Shown here: one piece after another, positions 18,836 through 28,800 of the stretch
How the letters are laid out: the number at the start of each line of letters is the position of its first letter
Position numbering within the stretch: the first letter of the stretch is position 1
Notes under the pieces: generated by a model
Told to the model about the DNA's origin: nothing
Seen by the model: only the letters and a program-made list of their open reading frames with translations
The model's database searches: none
Assembly (NCBI GenBank): GCA_023436065.1
Contig: JAEZKU010000032.1
Coordinates: 1-64,000, forward strand
DNA length: 64,000 bases
Source: Bacillota bacterium
Lineage (GTDB): Bacteria > Bacillota > Clostridia > Lachnospirales > Lachnospiraceae
Direction of reading: 5' to 3'
Program-made: the position numbers and the translations under genes

Positions 18836-19774
18836 ATGAGTGAAGAAAGCTTTTCAATAATGGGGAGTTATCATACGAAGAAGACGGTAGAAAGAATTGC
18901 GGCAGTGATCTTTACCCTCTGTGCATTCTTTGCGGTGCTTGCGGTCTTTTCAATTACAGTCTACATGATGATCAGCGGAACTCCTGCTATATTTGAGGTA
19001 GGGCTAAAGGATATCTTATTCGGCACTGTCTGGATGCCAAATGCAGCTGAACCGAAATTCGGCATCCTTTATGTCATCCTGACCTCCATCGTTGGTACGA
19101 CAATGGCAATCCTCATCGGGGTCCCGATCGGATTGATGACGGCGGTGTTCCTTGCCGAGACAGCACCGAAACCGCTGGCTAAGCTGGTAAGGCCCGCAGT
19201 TGAGCTGTTGGCAGGTATACCATCTGTAATTTATGGACTTTTGGGGATTTTAATCTTAAATCCTATTATTTATAAGTTGGAATTGGCAATATATAAAGAC
19301 TCGCCCAATCATCAATTTACCGGTGGTTCCAATCTGATTTCCGCGGTACTGGTTTTGGCGATCATGATCCTGCCTACGGTAATCAATATCAGTGAAACAG
19401 CACTTAGGTCAGTTCCCGCACATTATAAACAGGCGTCTCTGGCAATAGGCGCCACGCATATCCAGACCATTTTCAAGGTACTATTGCCTTCCGCCAAGTC
19501 TGGTATCATGACTGCAATCGTATTGGGAGTGGGCAGAGCAATCGGAGAAGCCATGGCAATCAGCCTGGTTGCCGGAAACGGCGCAAATCTGCCTTTACCT
19601 TTTCATTCCGTCCGATTCCTGACCACTGCCGTGGTCAGTGAGATGTCCTATGCAACAGATACTCATAAACGGGTCTTATTTACGATCGGGTTGGTGCTTT
19701 TCACCTTTATCATGCTGATCAATCTGTTATTAAGTAAGGTTATGAAGGGAGGAAAGAGTGATGCCAAAAGCTAG
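18836..19774 (+). CDS. pstC: Phosphate ABC transporter permease PstC
   Basis: A 312-residue integral membrane subunit of the high-affinity phosphate importer. Six predicted hydrophobic segments and the EAA-type loop (SETALRSVPAHYKQASLAIGAT, followed by VGRAIGEAMAISLVAG) are characteristic of PstC. It overlaps pstA by 14 bases. No pstS precedes it; the 150 bases upstream hold only the tRNA terminator and a single TTTAACA, too little to call a Pho box. Confidence 0.96.
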   Translation: MSEESFSIMGSYHTKKTVERIAAVIFTLCAFFAVLAVFSITVYMMISGTPAIFEVGLKDILFGTVWMPNAAEPKFGILYVILTSIVGTTMAILIGVPIGLMTAVFLAETAPKPLAKLVRPAVELLAGIPSVIYGLLGILILNPIIYKLELAIYKDSPNHQFTGGSNLISAVLVLAIMILPTVINISETALRSVPAHYKQASLAIGATHIQTIFKVLLPSAKSGIMTAIVLGVGRAIGEAMAISLVAGNGANLPLPFHSVRFLTTAVVSEMSYATDTHKRVLFTIGLVLFTFIMLINLLLSKVMKGGKSDAKS

Positions 19775-20645
19775 AAGTATTTATGATAAACGTCCCAGAC
19801 CTCTTGATGTAACCGAACATATTCTGATCTGCCTGTGTGCCTCAGTATCGATCTTATTGCTTGCAGGTATCGTCGGTTATGTAGCGTATCGGGGAATCTC
19901 AGCGGTCAACCTTTCCTTTCTCACTACAGTCCCAAGCACCATAAAGGGAACCTTCGGAATTGCAGGAAATATCGTAAACACATTATACATGATAGTCCTA
20001 ACACTATTGATTGCTGTGCCTTTCGGAGTCGGTGCAGCAGTATACTTAAGTGAATATGCAAGACCCGGCAGGATGGTCAGATTGATCGAATTCACAACAG
20101 AAACACTGGCCGGGTTACCCTCCATTACCTTTGGATTGTTTGGATATGTATTCTTTGGAATTACTTTGAATATGGGATACTCCATACTGACAGGTGCCCT
20201 TACCCTTTCTCTGATGGTACTTCCCCTGATTACAAGAAATACGCAGGAGGCTTTAAAGACGGTGCCGGAAGGCTATCGAAGCGGTGCACTTGGTATCGGA
20301 GCCACAAAATGGTATATGATCAGAACGATCCTGCTTCCCTCTGCCATTCCCGGGATTATAACCGGAATCATTTTAGCAATTGGGCGAATCGTGGGAGAAT
20401 CCGCAGCATTATTATTTACAGCAGGTAGTGGTTTTCTGCTACCGAAGCTGGGGCAATACGGGGAAGGACTCTTTCAGAAGATCCTGCAGCCGGGTGGAAC
20501 TTTGACGATCCAGCTGTTCCTAAGCATGGAAAATGCAAAGTATGGGGATGCCTTCGGAATCGCCTTTGTTTTACTTGTCATCGTATTCGGTATTAATATG
20601 CTGACAAAATATCTCTCAAGTAAATTCAATGTTAACAGTAAGTAA
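19761..20645 (+). CDS. pstA: Phosphate ABC transporter permease PstA
   Basis: A 294-residue second membrane subunit of the Pst importer, with the loop TQEALKTVPEGYRSGALGIGAT and IGRIVGESAALLFTAG conserved in PstA. It starts at ATG 19761 (a GTG lies just before at 19758) within the end of pstC, following GAAGGGAGGAAAG. Six hydrophobic segments are visible. Confidence 0.96.
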   Translation: MPKARSIYDKRPRPLDVTEHILICLCASVSILLLAGIVGYVAYRGISAVNLSFLTTVPSTIKGTFGIAGNIVNTLYMIVLTLLIAVPFGVGAAVYLSEYARPGRMVRLIEFTTETLAGLPSITFGLFGYVFFGITLNMGYSILTGALTLSLMVLPLITRNTQEALKTVPEGYRSGALGIGATKWYMIRTILLPSAIPGIITGIILAIGRIVGESAALLFTAGSGFLLPKLGQYGEGLFQKILQPGGTLTIQLFLSMENAKYGDAFGIAFVLLVIVFGINMLTKYLSSKFNVNSK

Positions 20646-20663
20646 ACAGATGGTGGAGGATAT

Positions 20664-21422
20664 ATGTTGAAGGATAAAATAGTAACAAATAAACTAAATC
20701 TTTATTATGGAACCAACCATGCGCTGAAGGATGTGGATATGAATATCAAAGAAAAATCCATTACAGCCTTCATCGGCCCCTCAGGCTGTGGAAAATCAAC
20801 CTTTTTAAAGACATTGAACAGAATGAATGATTTGGTATTGGGTGTTACCATAGACGGAACCGTATTACTTGACGGAGAGAACATCTATGATCCCAGAGTG
20901 GATACTACCTTACTTCGAAAGAAAATCGGTATGGTATTTCAACAGCCCAATCCATTCCCGATGTCAATCTATGATAATGTTGCTTACGGTCCAAGAATCC
21001 ATGGGATAAAATCCAAGATAAAGCTGGATGAAATCGTGGAGGAGAGTCTGAGAGGGGCGGCTCTGTTCGAGGAGGTAAAGGACAGATTGAAGAAGTCTGC
21101 ATTGGGTCTATCCGGGGGTCAGCAGCAGAGACTATGTATTGCCCGTGCACTGGCGGTGGAACCTGAGGTACTCCTGATGGATGAACCGACCTCAGCATTG
21201 GATCCCATCTCAACATTAAAGATTGAAGACCTGATGTGTGAATTGAAGGATAAATATACTGTTGCCATCGTCACCCATAATATGCAACAGGCTGCCAGGA
21301 TTTCAGATTACACGGCATTCTTTCTGGTAGGTGAGGTTGTGGAGTTCGCTACTACGGATACACTGTTTACCAGACCGGCAGACAGGAGAACAGAGGATTA
21401 TATTACGGGCCGTTTCGGCTGA
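20664..21422 (+). CDS. pstB: Phosphate ABC transporter ATP-binding protein PstB
   Basis: A 252-residue ABC ATPase. Walker A GPSGCGKST lies at about residues 37-45, the signature LSGGQQQR, Walker B VLLMDEPTSALDP, and H-loop THNMQQAAR follow. Features specific to PstB are LKTLNRMNDL and the C-terminal EDYITGRFG. It drives phosphate import through PstCA. Confidence 0.98.
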   Translation: MLKDKIVTNKLNLYYGTNHALKDVDMNIKEKSITAFIGPSGCGKSTFLKTLNRMNDLVLGVTIDGTVLLDGENIYDPRVDTTLLRKKIGMVFQQPNPFPMSIYDNVAYGPRIHGIKSKIKLDEIVEESLRGAALFEEVKDRLKKSALGLSGGQQQRLCIARALAVEPEVLLMDEPTSALDPISTLKIEDLMCELKDKYTVAIVTHNMQQAARISDYTAFFLVGEVVEFATTDTLFTRPADRRTEDYITGRFG

Positions 21423-21479
21423 TGCTGGTTTGACAGAAACTAGCACTTAGACTATAATCAGGATGGATAGGAGGATTTT

Positions 21480-22142
21480 ATGACCGCCAGATTAAGCTTT
21501 GAACATGAATTACAGATATTAAAAGAAAACCTAGTTGAGATGGGGCAGCTCATCGAAAATGCCATAGAGAAAACATTAATAGCCTTTGAAGCTCAGGATG
21601 AAGAGCTTTCCAAAGAAATCATTGAGGGAGACCGGAATGTCAATGATATGGAAAAAACGATTGAAGCAAGATGCTTGTCCTTGATATTAAAGCAGCAGCC
21701 TGTAGCAAGGGATTTAAGAATCGTCACCACGGCACTTAAGGTAGTAACCGATATGGAACGGATCGGAGATCATGCAGCGGATATCGCAGAGCTGATCATC
21801 CGTGAGAAAAGAGATCATGTATACAATCTTGTAAAGCATATTCCGGAAATGGGATCTGTTGCGAAGGAAATGGTACATGATGCAGTGCATGCTTTCACCA
21901 TGGTAGATATTGAGGAAGCCAGGGAAATCATAAAAAGGGACGATATCGTTGATCATCTTTTTGATAAGGTTAAGGAGGAGGTAGCAGCTTTACTGCGATC
22001 TTCCAATGAGCAGGTGGATCAGTGTGTAGACATCCTGATGATTGCCAAATACTTTGAGCGGATCGGAGATCATGCGGTGAATATCTGTGAATGGACAGAG
22101 TTCCATGAGACCGGTTCAGTGAATAATATCCGTATTCTGTAA
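21480..22142 (+). CDS. phoU: Phosphate uptake regulator PhoU
   Basis: A 220-residue all-helical protein made of two PhoU repeats, each ending in the metal-binding motif ERIGDHA (MERIGDHAADIAE and FERIGDHAVNICEW). PhoU links Pst transport to the PhoR kinase. Its position between pstB and the PhoP/PhoR pair fits this role. Confidence 0.97.
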   Translation: MTARLSFEHELQILKENLVEMGQLIENAIEKTLIAFEAQDEELSKEIIEGDRNVNDMEKTIEARCLSLILKQQPVARDLRIVTTALKVVTDMERIGDHAADIAELIIREKRDHVYNLVKHIPEMGSVAKEMVHDAVHAFTMVDIEEAREIIKRDDIVDHLFDKVKEEVAALLRSSNEQVDQCVDILMIAKYFERIGDHAVNICEWTEFHETGSVNNIRIL

Positions 22143-22173
22143 ATGTAATCATTTGAAAGGTATGGGAATTGAT

Positions 22174-22860
22174 ATGGAAAGAATCTATGTAATCGAGGAC
22201 GATGACAATATCAGAGAACTGATTAGAATTGCTTTAGAGGGTTTCGGATATCAGATCAAAGCTTATGAAGCGGCAGAACCGGCGCTTGCCGATATGAAGA
22301 AGGAGAAGCCGGAGCTTGCTATCTTCGATCTGATGCTGCCCGGTATGGACGGATTGTCTGCAATCCGTATCCTGAGGCAGGATATAGAACTGAAGACCAT
22401 ACCCATCATTTGTCTGACAGCCAAGGATAAGGAGCTTGATAAGGTGGCGGGTCTTGATGTCGGAGCAGATGATTATATCACAAAGCCCTTTGGTGTTCTG
22501 GAGTTGGCGGCACGTATCCGTTCTTTGTTGCGCAGATCGAAGAACGAGGACATTGAGGATGTCATTGTAATAGACACCCTCAAAGTAAATCCCCAGACAA
22601 GAGAGGTCACAAACCAGGGTGTACCGATAGAGCTGACCTATAAGGAATATGAATTGCTCCATTACCTCTTGGAGAATGATAACAGGGTGGTCAGCAGAGA
22701 TGAACTGCTGAATAAGGTATGGGGATATGAATATGATGGAGAGTCAAGAACACTCGACATCCATATCAGAACCCTTCGTCAGAAGCTCGGAAAGATAGGT
22801 ACCGACAGGATAAAGACGGTAAGAAGCGTTGGGTATCGCTTCTCAAAATCAGCAGAATAG
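22174..22860 (+). CDS. phoP: OmpR-family response regulator, PhoP/PhoB-like
   Basis: A 228-residue regulator. The receiver has VIEDDDN, the phospho-acceptor Asp in AIFDLMLPGMDG at about 52, and TAKD and KPFG. A winged-helix C-terminus covers about 130-226 (YKEYELLHYLLEN, SRTLDIHIRTLRQKLG, VRSVGYRF). The pst-phoU context makes a phosphate-responsive regulator the best call. I chose ATG 22174; upstream TTG and ATG starts are less consistent with receiver length. Confidence 0.9.
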   Translation: MERIYVIEDDDNIRELIRIALEGFGYQIKAYEAAEPALADMKKEKPELAIFDLMLPGMDGLSAIRILRQDIELKTIPIICLTAKDKELDKVAGLDVGADDYITKPFGVLELAARIRSLLRRSKNEDIEDVIVIDTLKVNPQTREVTNQGVPIELTYKEYELLHYLLENDNRVVSRDELLNKVWGYEYDGESRTLDIHIRTLRQKLGKIGTDRIKTVRSVGYRFSKSAE

Positions 22861-22892
22861 AAGATACTTTAGAAGGCGGTGATCATTCTTAA

Positions 22893-24302
22893 GTGAAACG
22901 GGCAGTATTTCAAAGATTCATATTCATCATATCACTGGCACTTATTCTGAGTGGCAGTATTTTTACTGCAGCCATCAGTCGCATCATTTTAGATAAAACA
23001 GAGAAAAATATGCTTTATTTTGTAAAAATCGCGGACCATGGGATTGATTATACCAAAGATCTGAAGGCTCAGGTTGACAGCCTGAAGGAAGTCAAAGGAA
23101 ATGAGGACACTCGTTTTACACTGATTGATCTGTCAGGTAACGTCATTGCTGACAGTGATGTTGCTGACAGTAAAAGCATGGAGTATCACAGCAACCGTGA
23201 AGAGTTCAAGGAAGCAAAAAAAAGTGGCGTGGGATACGCCATCCGTAAATCAGAGACCCTTCATATACCGATGCTTTATGTTGCAAGCAAGTCCGCTAAG
23301 GGAGATTATATTGTTCGTATAGCAGTTCCTTTTTCCGGGGTGGAGGATTATACCGTTTATCTAATTCCTGCAATATTAGTCAGCATTGGTGTGGCGCTTC
23401 TGGTATCTGTGATCATCGCTAACCGCTTTGCCAGATCTGTGACCAGACCACTCAATGAAATTGCTGAGGAACTGATGAAGCTGACGGAAAAGAATCCGGA
23501 GTTTCATTTTAAAACCTATAAATATGAAGAAATGAATGTCATCGCAGACAGTACGATGAAGATGGCGAAGGCAGTCAAGGAATCCATGGATCGAATTGAA
23601 TTTGAGCGAATGGTAAGGCAGGAGTTCTTCTCTAATGCTTCCCATGAGTTAAAGACTCCGCTTACTTCTGTACGGGGATATATAGAGCTTCTGGAAAATG
23701 ATATGGCTTCCGGCGAAGAAATGAAGAAGGATTTCTTGGGAAGAATCAAAAAAGAAACCGGAAATATGACAAATCTGATCAATGACATCCTGATGATATC
23801 ACGTCTGGAGACAAAGGAAGCAGAGGTTATCCTGAGCGAGGTTAGACTTGCCCCACTGGTGAAGGAGGTCTGTGCATCTCTTGAGCCGCTTGCCAGGGAA
23901 TATCAGGTCACAATATCTACCGATTGCCGTCCCATCACCCTGTATGCCAATAACCAACAGCTGCGGGAGCTGTTCAGTAATCTGATTACCAATGCCATTA
24001 AGTACAACAAGCCGGAAGGAAGGGTGTGGGTCACTGTAACCACGGAAGCGGATGAGGTGATTTTCATCGTACAGGACACCGGTGTCGGAATACCGGAGGA
24101 TGCAAAGCAGAGAATTTTTGAGCGTTTTTTCCGGGTAGATAAAGGAAGAAGCAAGAAGGTGGGAGGAACCGGGTTGGGTCTGTCCATCGTAAAGCATATT
24201 GTGAATTATTACAATGGTTCAATTGAGGTGGAGAGTAAAATCGGAGAGGGTACTAAATTTACAGTCCATCTGCCCAGAAAGCAAAAGCCGGAGAAGAAAT
24301 AG
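22893..24302 (+). CDS. phoR: Membrane histidine kinase, PhoR-like
   Basis: A 469-residue kinase starting with GTG at 22893. TM1 (about 8-28), an extracytoplasmic region of about 120 residues, TM2 (about 150-175), a HAMP linker (RSVTRPLNEIAEEL), HisKA with SHELKTPLTSVRGYIELL, and HATPase_c (NLITNAIKYNKPEG, DTGVGIPEDAKQRIFERFFRVD, GGTGLGLSIVKHIV). It is the partner of the preceding regulator, and with it closes the pst operon. Confidence 0.9.
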   Translation: MKRAVFQRFIFIISLALILSGSIFTAAISRIILDKTEKNMLYFVKIADHGIDYTKDLKAQVDSLKEVKGNEDTRFTLIDLSGNVIADSDVADSKSMEYHSNREEFKEAKKSGVGYAIRKSETLHIPMLYVASKSAKGDYIVRIAVPFSGVEDYTVYLIPAILVSIGVALLVSVIIANRFARSVTRPLNEIAEELMKLTEKNPEFHFKTYKYEEMNVIADSTMKMAKAVKESMDRIEFERMVRQEFFSNASHELKTPLTSVRGYIELLENDMASGEEMKKDFLGRIKKETGNMTNLINDILMISRLETKEAEVILSEVRLAPLVKEVCASLEPLAREYQVTISTDCRPITLYANNQQLRELFSNLITNAIKYNKPEGRVWVTVTTEADEVIFIVQDTGVGIPEDAKQRIFERFFRVDKGRSKKVGGTGLGLSIVKHIVNYYNGSIEVESKIGEGTKFTVHLPRKQKPEKK

Positions 24303-24434
24303 CAGAACAAGAAAAAATATATTTGCAATAGTAAATTTTTATTATTGGAAGTAAACTTTTATTTATAGATTGCCGATATAAATTCTAAACTATTATTACT
24401 TTCGCGGCTACTGCGAAGAAGGGGCAGAACAATC

Positions 24435-25469
24435 ATGAAAAAAATCCTGAATAGTTCATTTTTTGGTGTATGCTTTTTGGCAGCTTTGTTGGCAGAGGCA
24501 TATTATATTCGCGTCGGCACGGGAAACCTGTTCAGTGTGGTCGGGATTGGAATAGTGGCTTTAATTACAGGCTATCTGCTGATCGATGCAATTAAGAGTG
24601 GATTGGATAAAAGAATCAACGATGCAAAGCTTTATCTGGACCAGATTTACAGGGAAGAGGCAGAGAAAAGCAGCGAGAGGTTTACGGAGGAAAGTAACCT
24701 TCAAAAAGCAACCTATACAGCCTTGAAGAAAAATGCCGTGCAGACGTCACAGCATGCTGAAGAAGTGATGGAGCGCTTGGAAGCACTGGAGCGTAATATG
24801 ACGAAGGCCCTCACTACGATGACAGAGCTTCAAAAGAAGGCTATGGATGGTCAGAGAAACGCACTGAATTTTGAGATTAATTACAATAAAGAAAATACAA
24901 AGCGTCTAATTCAGGCACTTCGAGAAGAAAGTAACCATGCGGATACGAATGAGCTTCTGATGAAGCTGCTTACGAGTATGGAAAGAAATAATGAACTCCT
25001 GGAAAAGCAGCTGAGCAGCTTCCAAAGTATATCCTTTGATACAGTATCTGACAGACAGGATCAGAAGAGTGATCAGAGCGAGGAAGTCGTCGAGCTTGAC
25101 TGGAAGGACATCGCCGAGCAGGAGGCGGAAGGCTTTACATCAACAGAATGGAATAGTGATGTGACAGAACCGATCGTCGATAATCTCACTGAAACCGGAT
25201 GGGATGTGGATGCCGAGCTGATGCTTAGTAACATTACGGACGGTTGGGAGGTCAACGGGAATATCGAAGAAAATGCCCCGGTGGCTGAAGCAGCGGCAGC
25301 TGCAGAGCCGGAACCCGAGGCAGAGCAAATGACAGAAGAAATTAGTACAACCTCCGAAGAACAAGCACCGGAACCCGAAAAGCCGTCGGTTACTCCGCTT
25401 TATGCCGATCCGAATAAGAATCTGTCAGCCAGCGAAATCGCAGCATTATTTGCATCCTTCGGTCAATAA
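24435..25469 (+). CDS. Unknown membrane coiled-coil protein with acidic tail
   Basis: I do not recognise the family. The 344-residue protein has two N-terminal hydrophobic segments (about 7-24 and 32-52), a long charged helical/coiled-coil region (about 58-200), and a Glu/Ala/Pro-rich acidic tail. It ends in the compact sequence NLSASEIAALFASFG. That final motif resembles the LSQ-EIDALL peptide at the N-terminus of FliM/FliN only in shape, and I infer no function from it. AGAAGGGGC precedes the ATG. It ends three bases from the convergent carboxypeptidase gene. Confidence 0.7.
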   Translation: MKKILNSSFFGVCFLAALLAEAYYIRVGTGNLFSVVGIGIVALITGYLLIDAIKSGLDKRINDAKLYLDQIYREEAEKSSERFTEESNLQKATYTALKKNAVQTSQHAEEVMERLEALERNMTKALTTMTELQKKAMDGQRNALNFEINYNKENTKRLIQALREESNHADTNELLMKLLTSMERNNELLEKQLSSFQSISFDTVSDRQDQKSDQSEEVVELDWKDIAEQEAEGFTSTEWNSDVTEPIVDNLTETGWDVDAELMLSNITDGWEVNGNIEENAPVAEAAAAAEPEPEAEQMTEEISTTSEEQAPEPEKPSVTPLYADPNKNLSASEIAALFASFGQ

Positions 25470-25472
25470 TGG

Positions 25473-26882
25473 TTATAAATCAAGATAATTATCGTCCTGA
25501 TAAGCCTTACGACGTGCTCTTTTCTTATAATAAGCACTTCTCCGTTTCAAGCGGGGACGTTCTACCAGGATAAAATATAATATCACTATGATAACAAATA
25601 ATCCTATGATACTACCCAAAATAATAGGGCGCAGATTACTGCCTGATTTTTCAGTGGATCTGTCCGCCGGGGCGCTCGTGGGATTATTTTTTGTGCTTTG
25701 ACTTCTTGCCAGGCGAAGAGGGGTGGTATCACTATAAAGGATATCCGCACCGCCTACATACTTCCCGTTATAGGTATAAGAAATCTTACCGACGGCATTT
25801 TTATTTGAGGCAGAGGCACTCTCTTTATCCGTGGAATAAAAGGTTACCTCTTTTTTGGCGTCTGCGAAGGAAGCCGTATTTGGTAATACAAGATATCCAT
25901 CTTCATCGATTGAGATCGGTGTCTCCGACTTACTGAGCAGAGGATTGTATCTTGTAAACATCGGAGATTCATTCAAGGTCTTTGTATCCTCTAGATCTGC
26001 AATCGGATAGATTGAAAAGTTATCAAAGGCATAATCAAAGAGCTTAGCGGTATCATTATACTGATGGGATGTAGAATCATCCTTCATGATAACACAGATT
26101 AATTCCAAGTCTCCACGCTTAGCAACAGAAACCAGAGTAAATTTGGAATTGCTGGTATAGCCGGTCTTCCCGCCAATACAATCGTCATAACGGTATTCCT
26201 GGCGGAGGACAAACTTATGATGATTTCTCAGATATCTGGTCTCCGATTGAATATTAGTAGGCGGGATCTGGTAAGTACGTGCTCCAAAGATTTTGCGGAA
26301 GGTATCATTCTTCATAGCTTCTCTGGTGATTAAGGCCATATCCCGAGCGGTTGTATAGTGATTCTCATTATGCAGTCCATGTGGATTTGCGAAATGCGTA
26401 TTTGTACAACCAAGGCTGGCTGCCTTCTCGTTCATCAGCTTAGCGAAAGCATCGACACTTCCCGAGACATGCTCTGCTATCGCATAGGTTACTTCATTGG
26501 CAGACTCTAAAAGCGTTCCATATAAACACTGCTGCATTGTCAGCTTTTCTCCGACATCTATACCGATACGGCTGGAATCCAGATCTACATCAAAAACCGC
26601 ATTTCTTGAGAAGGTTACCGTATCGCCCAGATTGGAATTCTCAATAGCCAGAAGAGCAGTCATGATTTTGGTGATACTGGCAGGGTAACGCTTCGCATCG
26701 ATGTTCTTCTCATAAAGAATCAAACCTGTGGAAGCCTCCATGATAATTGCCGATTCCGCATAAACACCGGGACCGTCCGGCCATACAGCCTGGGGACTCG
26801 TAGCGGAGGAAGCCTGTACCATCGAAGCAGGTGAAAAAAGTAGTATGAGAATGCTTAAAAAAGCAGTGATAAATCGTTTCAT
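25473..26882 (-). CDS. Serine-type D-Ala-D-Ala carboxypeptidase (PBP5/DacA family)
   Basis: A 469-residue penicillin-binding protein trimming pentapeptides in peptidoglycan. It has an N-terminal signal peptide (hydrophobic 5-24, cleavage near AQASS-type MVQASSATS), active-site S69-x-x-K72 in YPASITKIM, an SxN motif in LLESANEV, and GGKTGYTS. A C-terminal transmembrane helix at about 423-446 followed by a basic tail anchors it, instead of the usual amphipathic helix. A dac-type gene in a spore former may act in vegetative cells or cortex; this cannot be decided here. Confidence 0.92.
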   Translation of the reverse strand: MKRFITAFLSILILLFSPASMVQASSATSPQAVWPDGPGVYAESAIIMEASTGLILYEKNIDAKRYPASITKIMTALLAIENSNLGDTVTFSRNAVFDVDLDSSRIGIDVGEKLTMQQCLYGTLLESANEVTYAIAEHVSGSVDAFAKLMNEKAASLGCTNTHFANPHGLHNENHYTTARDMALITREAMKNDTFRKIFGARTYQIPPTNIQSETRYLRNHHKFVLRQEYRYDDCIGGKTGYTSNSKFTLVSVAKRGDLELICVIMKDDSTSHQYNDTAKLFDYAFDNFSIYPIADLEDTKTLNESPMFTRYNPLLSKSETPISIDEDGYLVLPNTASFADAKKEVTFYSTDKESASASNKNAVGKISYTYNGKYVGGADILYSDTTPLRLARSQSTKNNPTSAPADRSTEKSGSNLRPIILGSIIGLFVIIVILYFILVERPRLKRRSAYYKKRARRKAYQDDNYLDL

Positions 26883-27008
26883 AAAACCTCCTGGAACATA
26901 AAAAGCATAATTCTGTCATAATATTTCTTGCCGGTTGCTAACAGTCCATAATATTTTACTATAAGAGGTTTACTGTGTAAATAAAGAATCCGATAATAAA
27001 TGTGAATT

Positions 27009-27626
27009 TTATCTTACGAAATTCGTGTATTCTCGCGGTATCGGATCCGGTATGGGTAAAACGGACTGGGTTGAAGCCTTCATTTTCAGCATCCAGGCCA
27101 TATTATTGGCAAGATTTCTCATGACACTCATTCCCTCACCATCCTGTGTGACCTCACCCGGAGCAGTACCATGGATCACATTCCAGTAATAGGAGGGCGC
27201 CAGCAGCATCTCAGAAATCAGGAAATAATGATTTAGCTGGTCAAAGGTAGCAACTCCACCGGAACGTCGTACTGCAACTACGGAGGCTCCGACCTTTAAA
27301 CGGAGAGAGCCTTGTGCGGAATAAAACAGGCGGTCAAGGAAACACTTCATTGTTCCCGCTATTCCGGAATAATATACAGGACTTCCCAAAAGAAGACCGT
27401 CTGCTTCATGGATACGATCGAAAATATTGCGAAGCTCATCACCGGAGAAGATACAATGGTGATCCTTACAGCGTCTGCAGCCGATACAGCCCTTAATCTC
27501 CATATTACCGATATGAAGGATCTCCGTCTCTATTCCCTGCTTATTTAGCTCGTTACACACTGTCATCAGTGCAACATATGTATTTCCCTGCGGTTTGGGG
27601 CTTCCGTTAATCGCTATTACCTTCAT
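27009..27626 (-). CDS. Flavodoxin-like NAD(P)H-dependent FMN reductase with cysteine pair
   Basis: A 205-residue flavodoxin-fold protein. The FMN phosphate loop is INGSPKPQGNT at 5-15, followed by CIGCRRCKDHHC (three close cysteines plus one, a feature of iron-sulfur flavoprotein-like members), and GSPVYYSGIAGTMKCFLDRL. The Cys spacing is suggestive of, but not identical to, the [4Fe-4S] motif of Isf proteins. The substrate is unknown. It is divergent from trmB. Confidence 0.82.
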   Translation of the reverse strand: MKVIAINGSPKPQGNTYVALMTVCNELNKQGIETEILHIGNMEIKGCIGCRRCKDHHCIFSGDELRNIFDRIHEADGLLLGSPVYYSGIAGTMKCFLDRLFYSAQGSLRLKVGASVVAVRRSGGVATFDQLNHYFLISEMLLAPSYYWNVIHGTAPGEVTQDGEGMSVMRNLANNMAWMLKMKASTQSVLPIPDPIPREYTNFVR

Positions 27627-27811
27627 GTTTTTGTTCTCCCTTCATACATAGAATAAACCTCTTTCAGTATACTATATTCCCAAATCAAAATGAAACATAT
27701 TTTATGAACATTAGGTGAAATGGGAATGAATTGACGAACCAAAGGTTTCTATTTATAATAATAGGCGAAACAGACATCGAAGAAGGTACCAAGAACATTA
27801 GGGAGGTTAGA

Positions 27812-28462
27812 ATGAGACTTAGGAACATCACCGGCTCAAGAGAAATCGTAGCCGCAAATCAATATGTAGTACATGAGCCGGAAAAGATGAAGGGACAATG
27901 GAAGATACTTTTCGGAAATGACGGTCCGCTTCACATAGAAATCGGTATGGGTAAGGGTAAATTTATCATGCAGCTGGCACAGGCCAATCCGCAGATTAAT
28001 TATATCGGGATAGAGAAATATTCCAGTGTATTATTACGTGCGCTGGAAAAAAGGGAAGGGACAGAGCTTAACAATCTTTATTTCATCCGATATGATGCAG
28101 AATATCTAAATGATATCTTTGCAAAGGATGAGTTAGACAGAATCTACCTGAATTTCAGCGACCCCTGGCCTAAGGACCGCCATGCCAAAAGAAGATTAAC
28201 CTCAAAGGAGTTCCTGGCAAAGTATAATCTTTGCCTGAAACAGGAAGGTGAGGTTATGTTCAAGACGGACAACAAGGTATTATTTGATTTTTCAGTAGAG
28301 GAAGCAGGGATTGCAGGCTGGGAACTGAAGGAGGTAACCTACGACCTTCATCACAGTGAGTATGCCAAAGGAAATATCATGACGGAATATGAGGAACGTT
28401 TTTCTGCCATGGGCAATCCGATACACAGGTTGGTGGCTTATCGGAAGCAAAAGGAGAACTAA
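27812..28462 (+). CDS. trmB: tRNA (guanine-46-N7)-methyltransferase TrmB
   Basis: A 216-residue SAM-dependent methyltransferase. Motif I is LHIEIGMGKGKFIM, with IGIEKYSSVLLRAL and the signature NFSDPWPKDRHAKRRLT. I chose ATG 27812 because AGGGAGGT precedes it and MRLRNI is the usual start; an upstream start at 27731 would add 27 atypical residues. Confidence 0.97.
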   Translation: MRLRNITGSREIVAANQYVVHEPEKMKGQWKILFGNDGPLHIEIGMGKGKFIMQLAQANPQINYIGIEKYSSVLLRALEKREGTELNNLYFIRYDAEYLNDIFAKDELDRIYLNFSDPWPKDRHAKRRLTSKEFLAKYNLCLKQEGEVMFKTDNKVLFDFSVEEAGIAGWELKEVTYDLHHSEYAKGNIMTEYEERFSAMGNPIHRLVAYRKQKEN

Positions 28463-28502
28463 CATCATAGAATAATAACAACGGCAAAATAGGGTGTTTT
28501 AT

Positions 28503-28643
28503 ATGAAAAATGATTGGAGGCTCCAGGTTTCGAGAGTAACCGGAAACTATCCTCAAATTGATAAGAAGCTGTTTCGGATCAAGAAATCCTGGGATGAAGT
28601 CGCAAGCATCATAAATACAGGAATGAAAAAAAAGAAGAAATGA
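28503..28643 (+). CDS. Small basic protein, unknown
   Basis: A 46-residue reading frame starting MKNDWRLQVSRVTGNYP and ending in six-residue MKKKKK. It lies 40 bases after trmB on the same strand. The ribosome binding site is weak (TAGGG), and I do not recognise the product. Its compact, Trp-containing, non-repetitive composition favours a real small gene, but this is uncertain. Confidence 0.4.
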   Translation: MKNDWRLQVSRVTGNYPQIDKKLFRIKKSWDEVASIINTGMKKKKK

Positions 28644-28800
28644 TAATGATTATTAACTTGCTATTTTAACCATGCTGTTATAACATTACATTGTAGACAC
28701 ATAAATATAGTGATAATTGAGATACTAAAAACAATAGGATAAACCTATGCCTTTCTGTGAAATTGCAGAAGAGTCCATGGGTAGAATGGAGGAAACAAAG

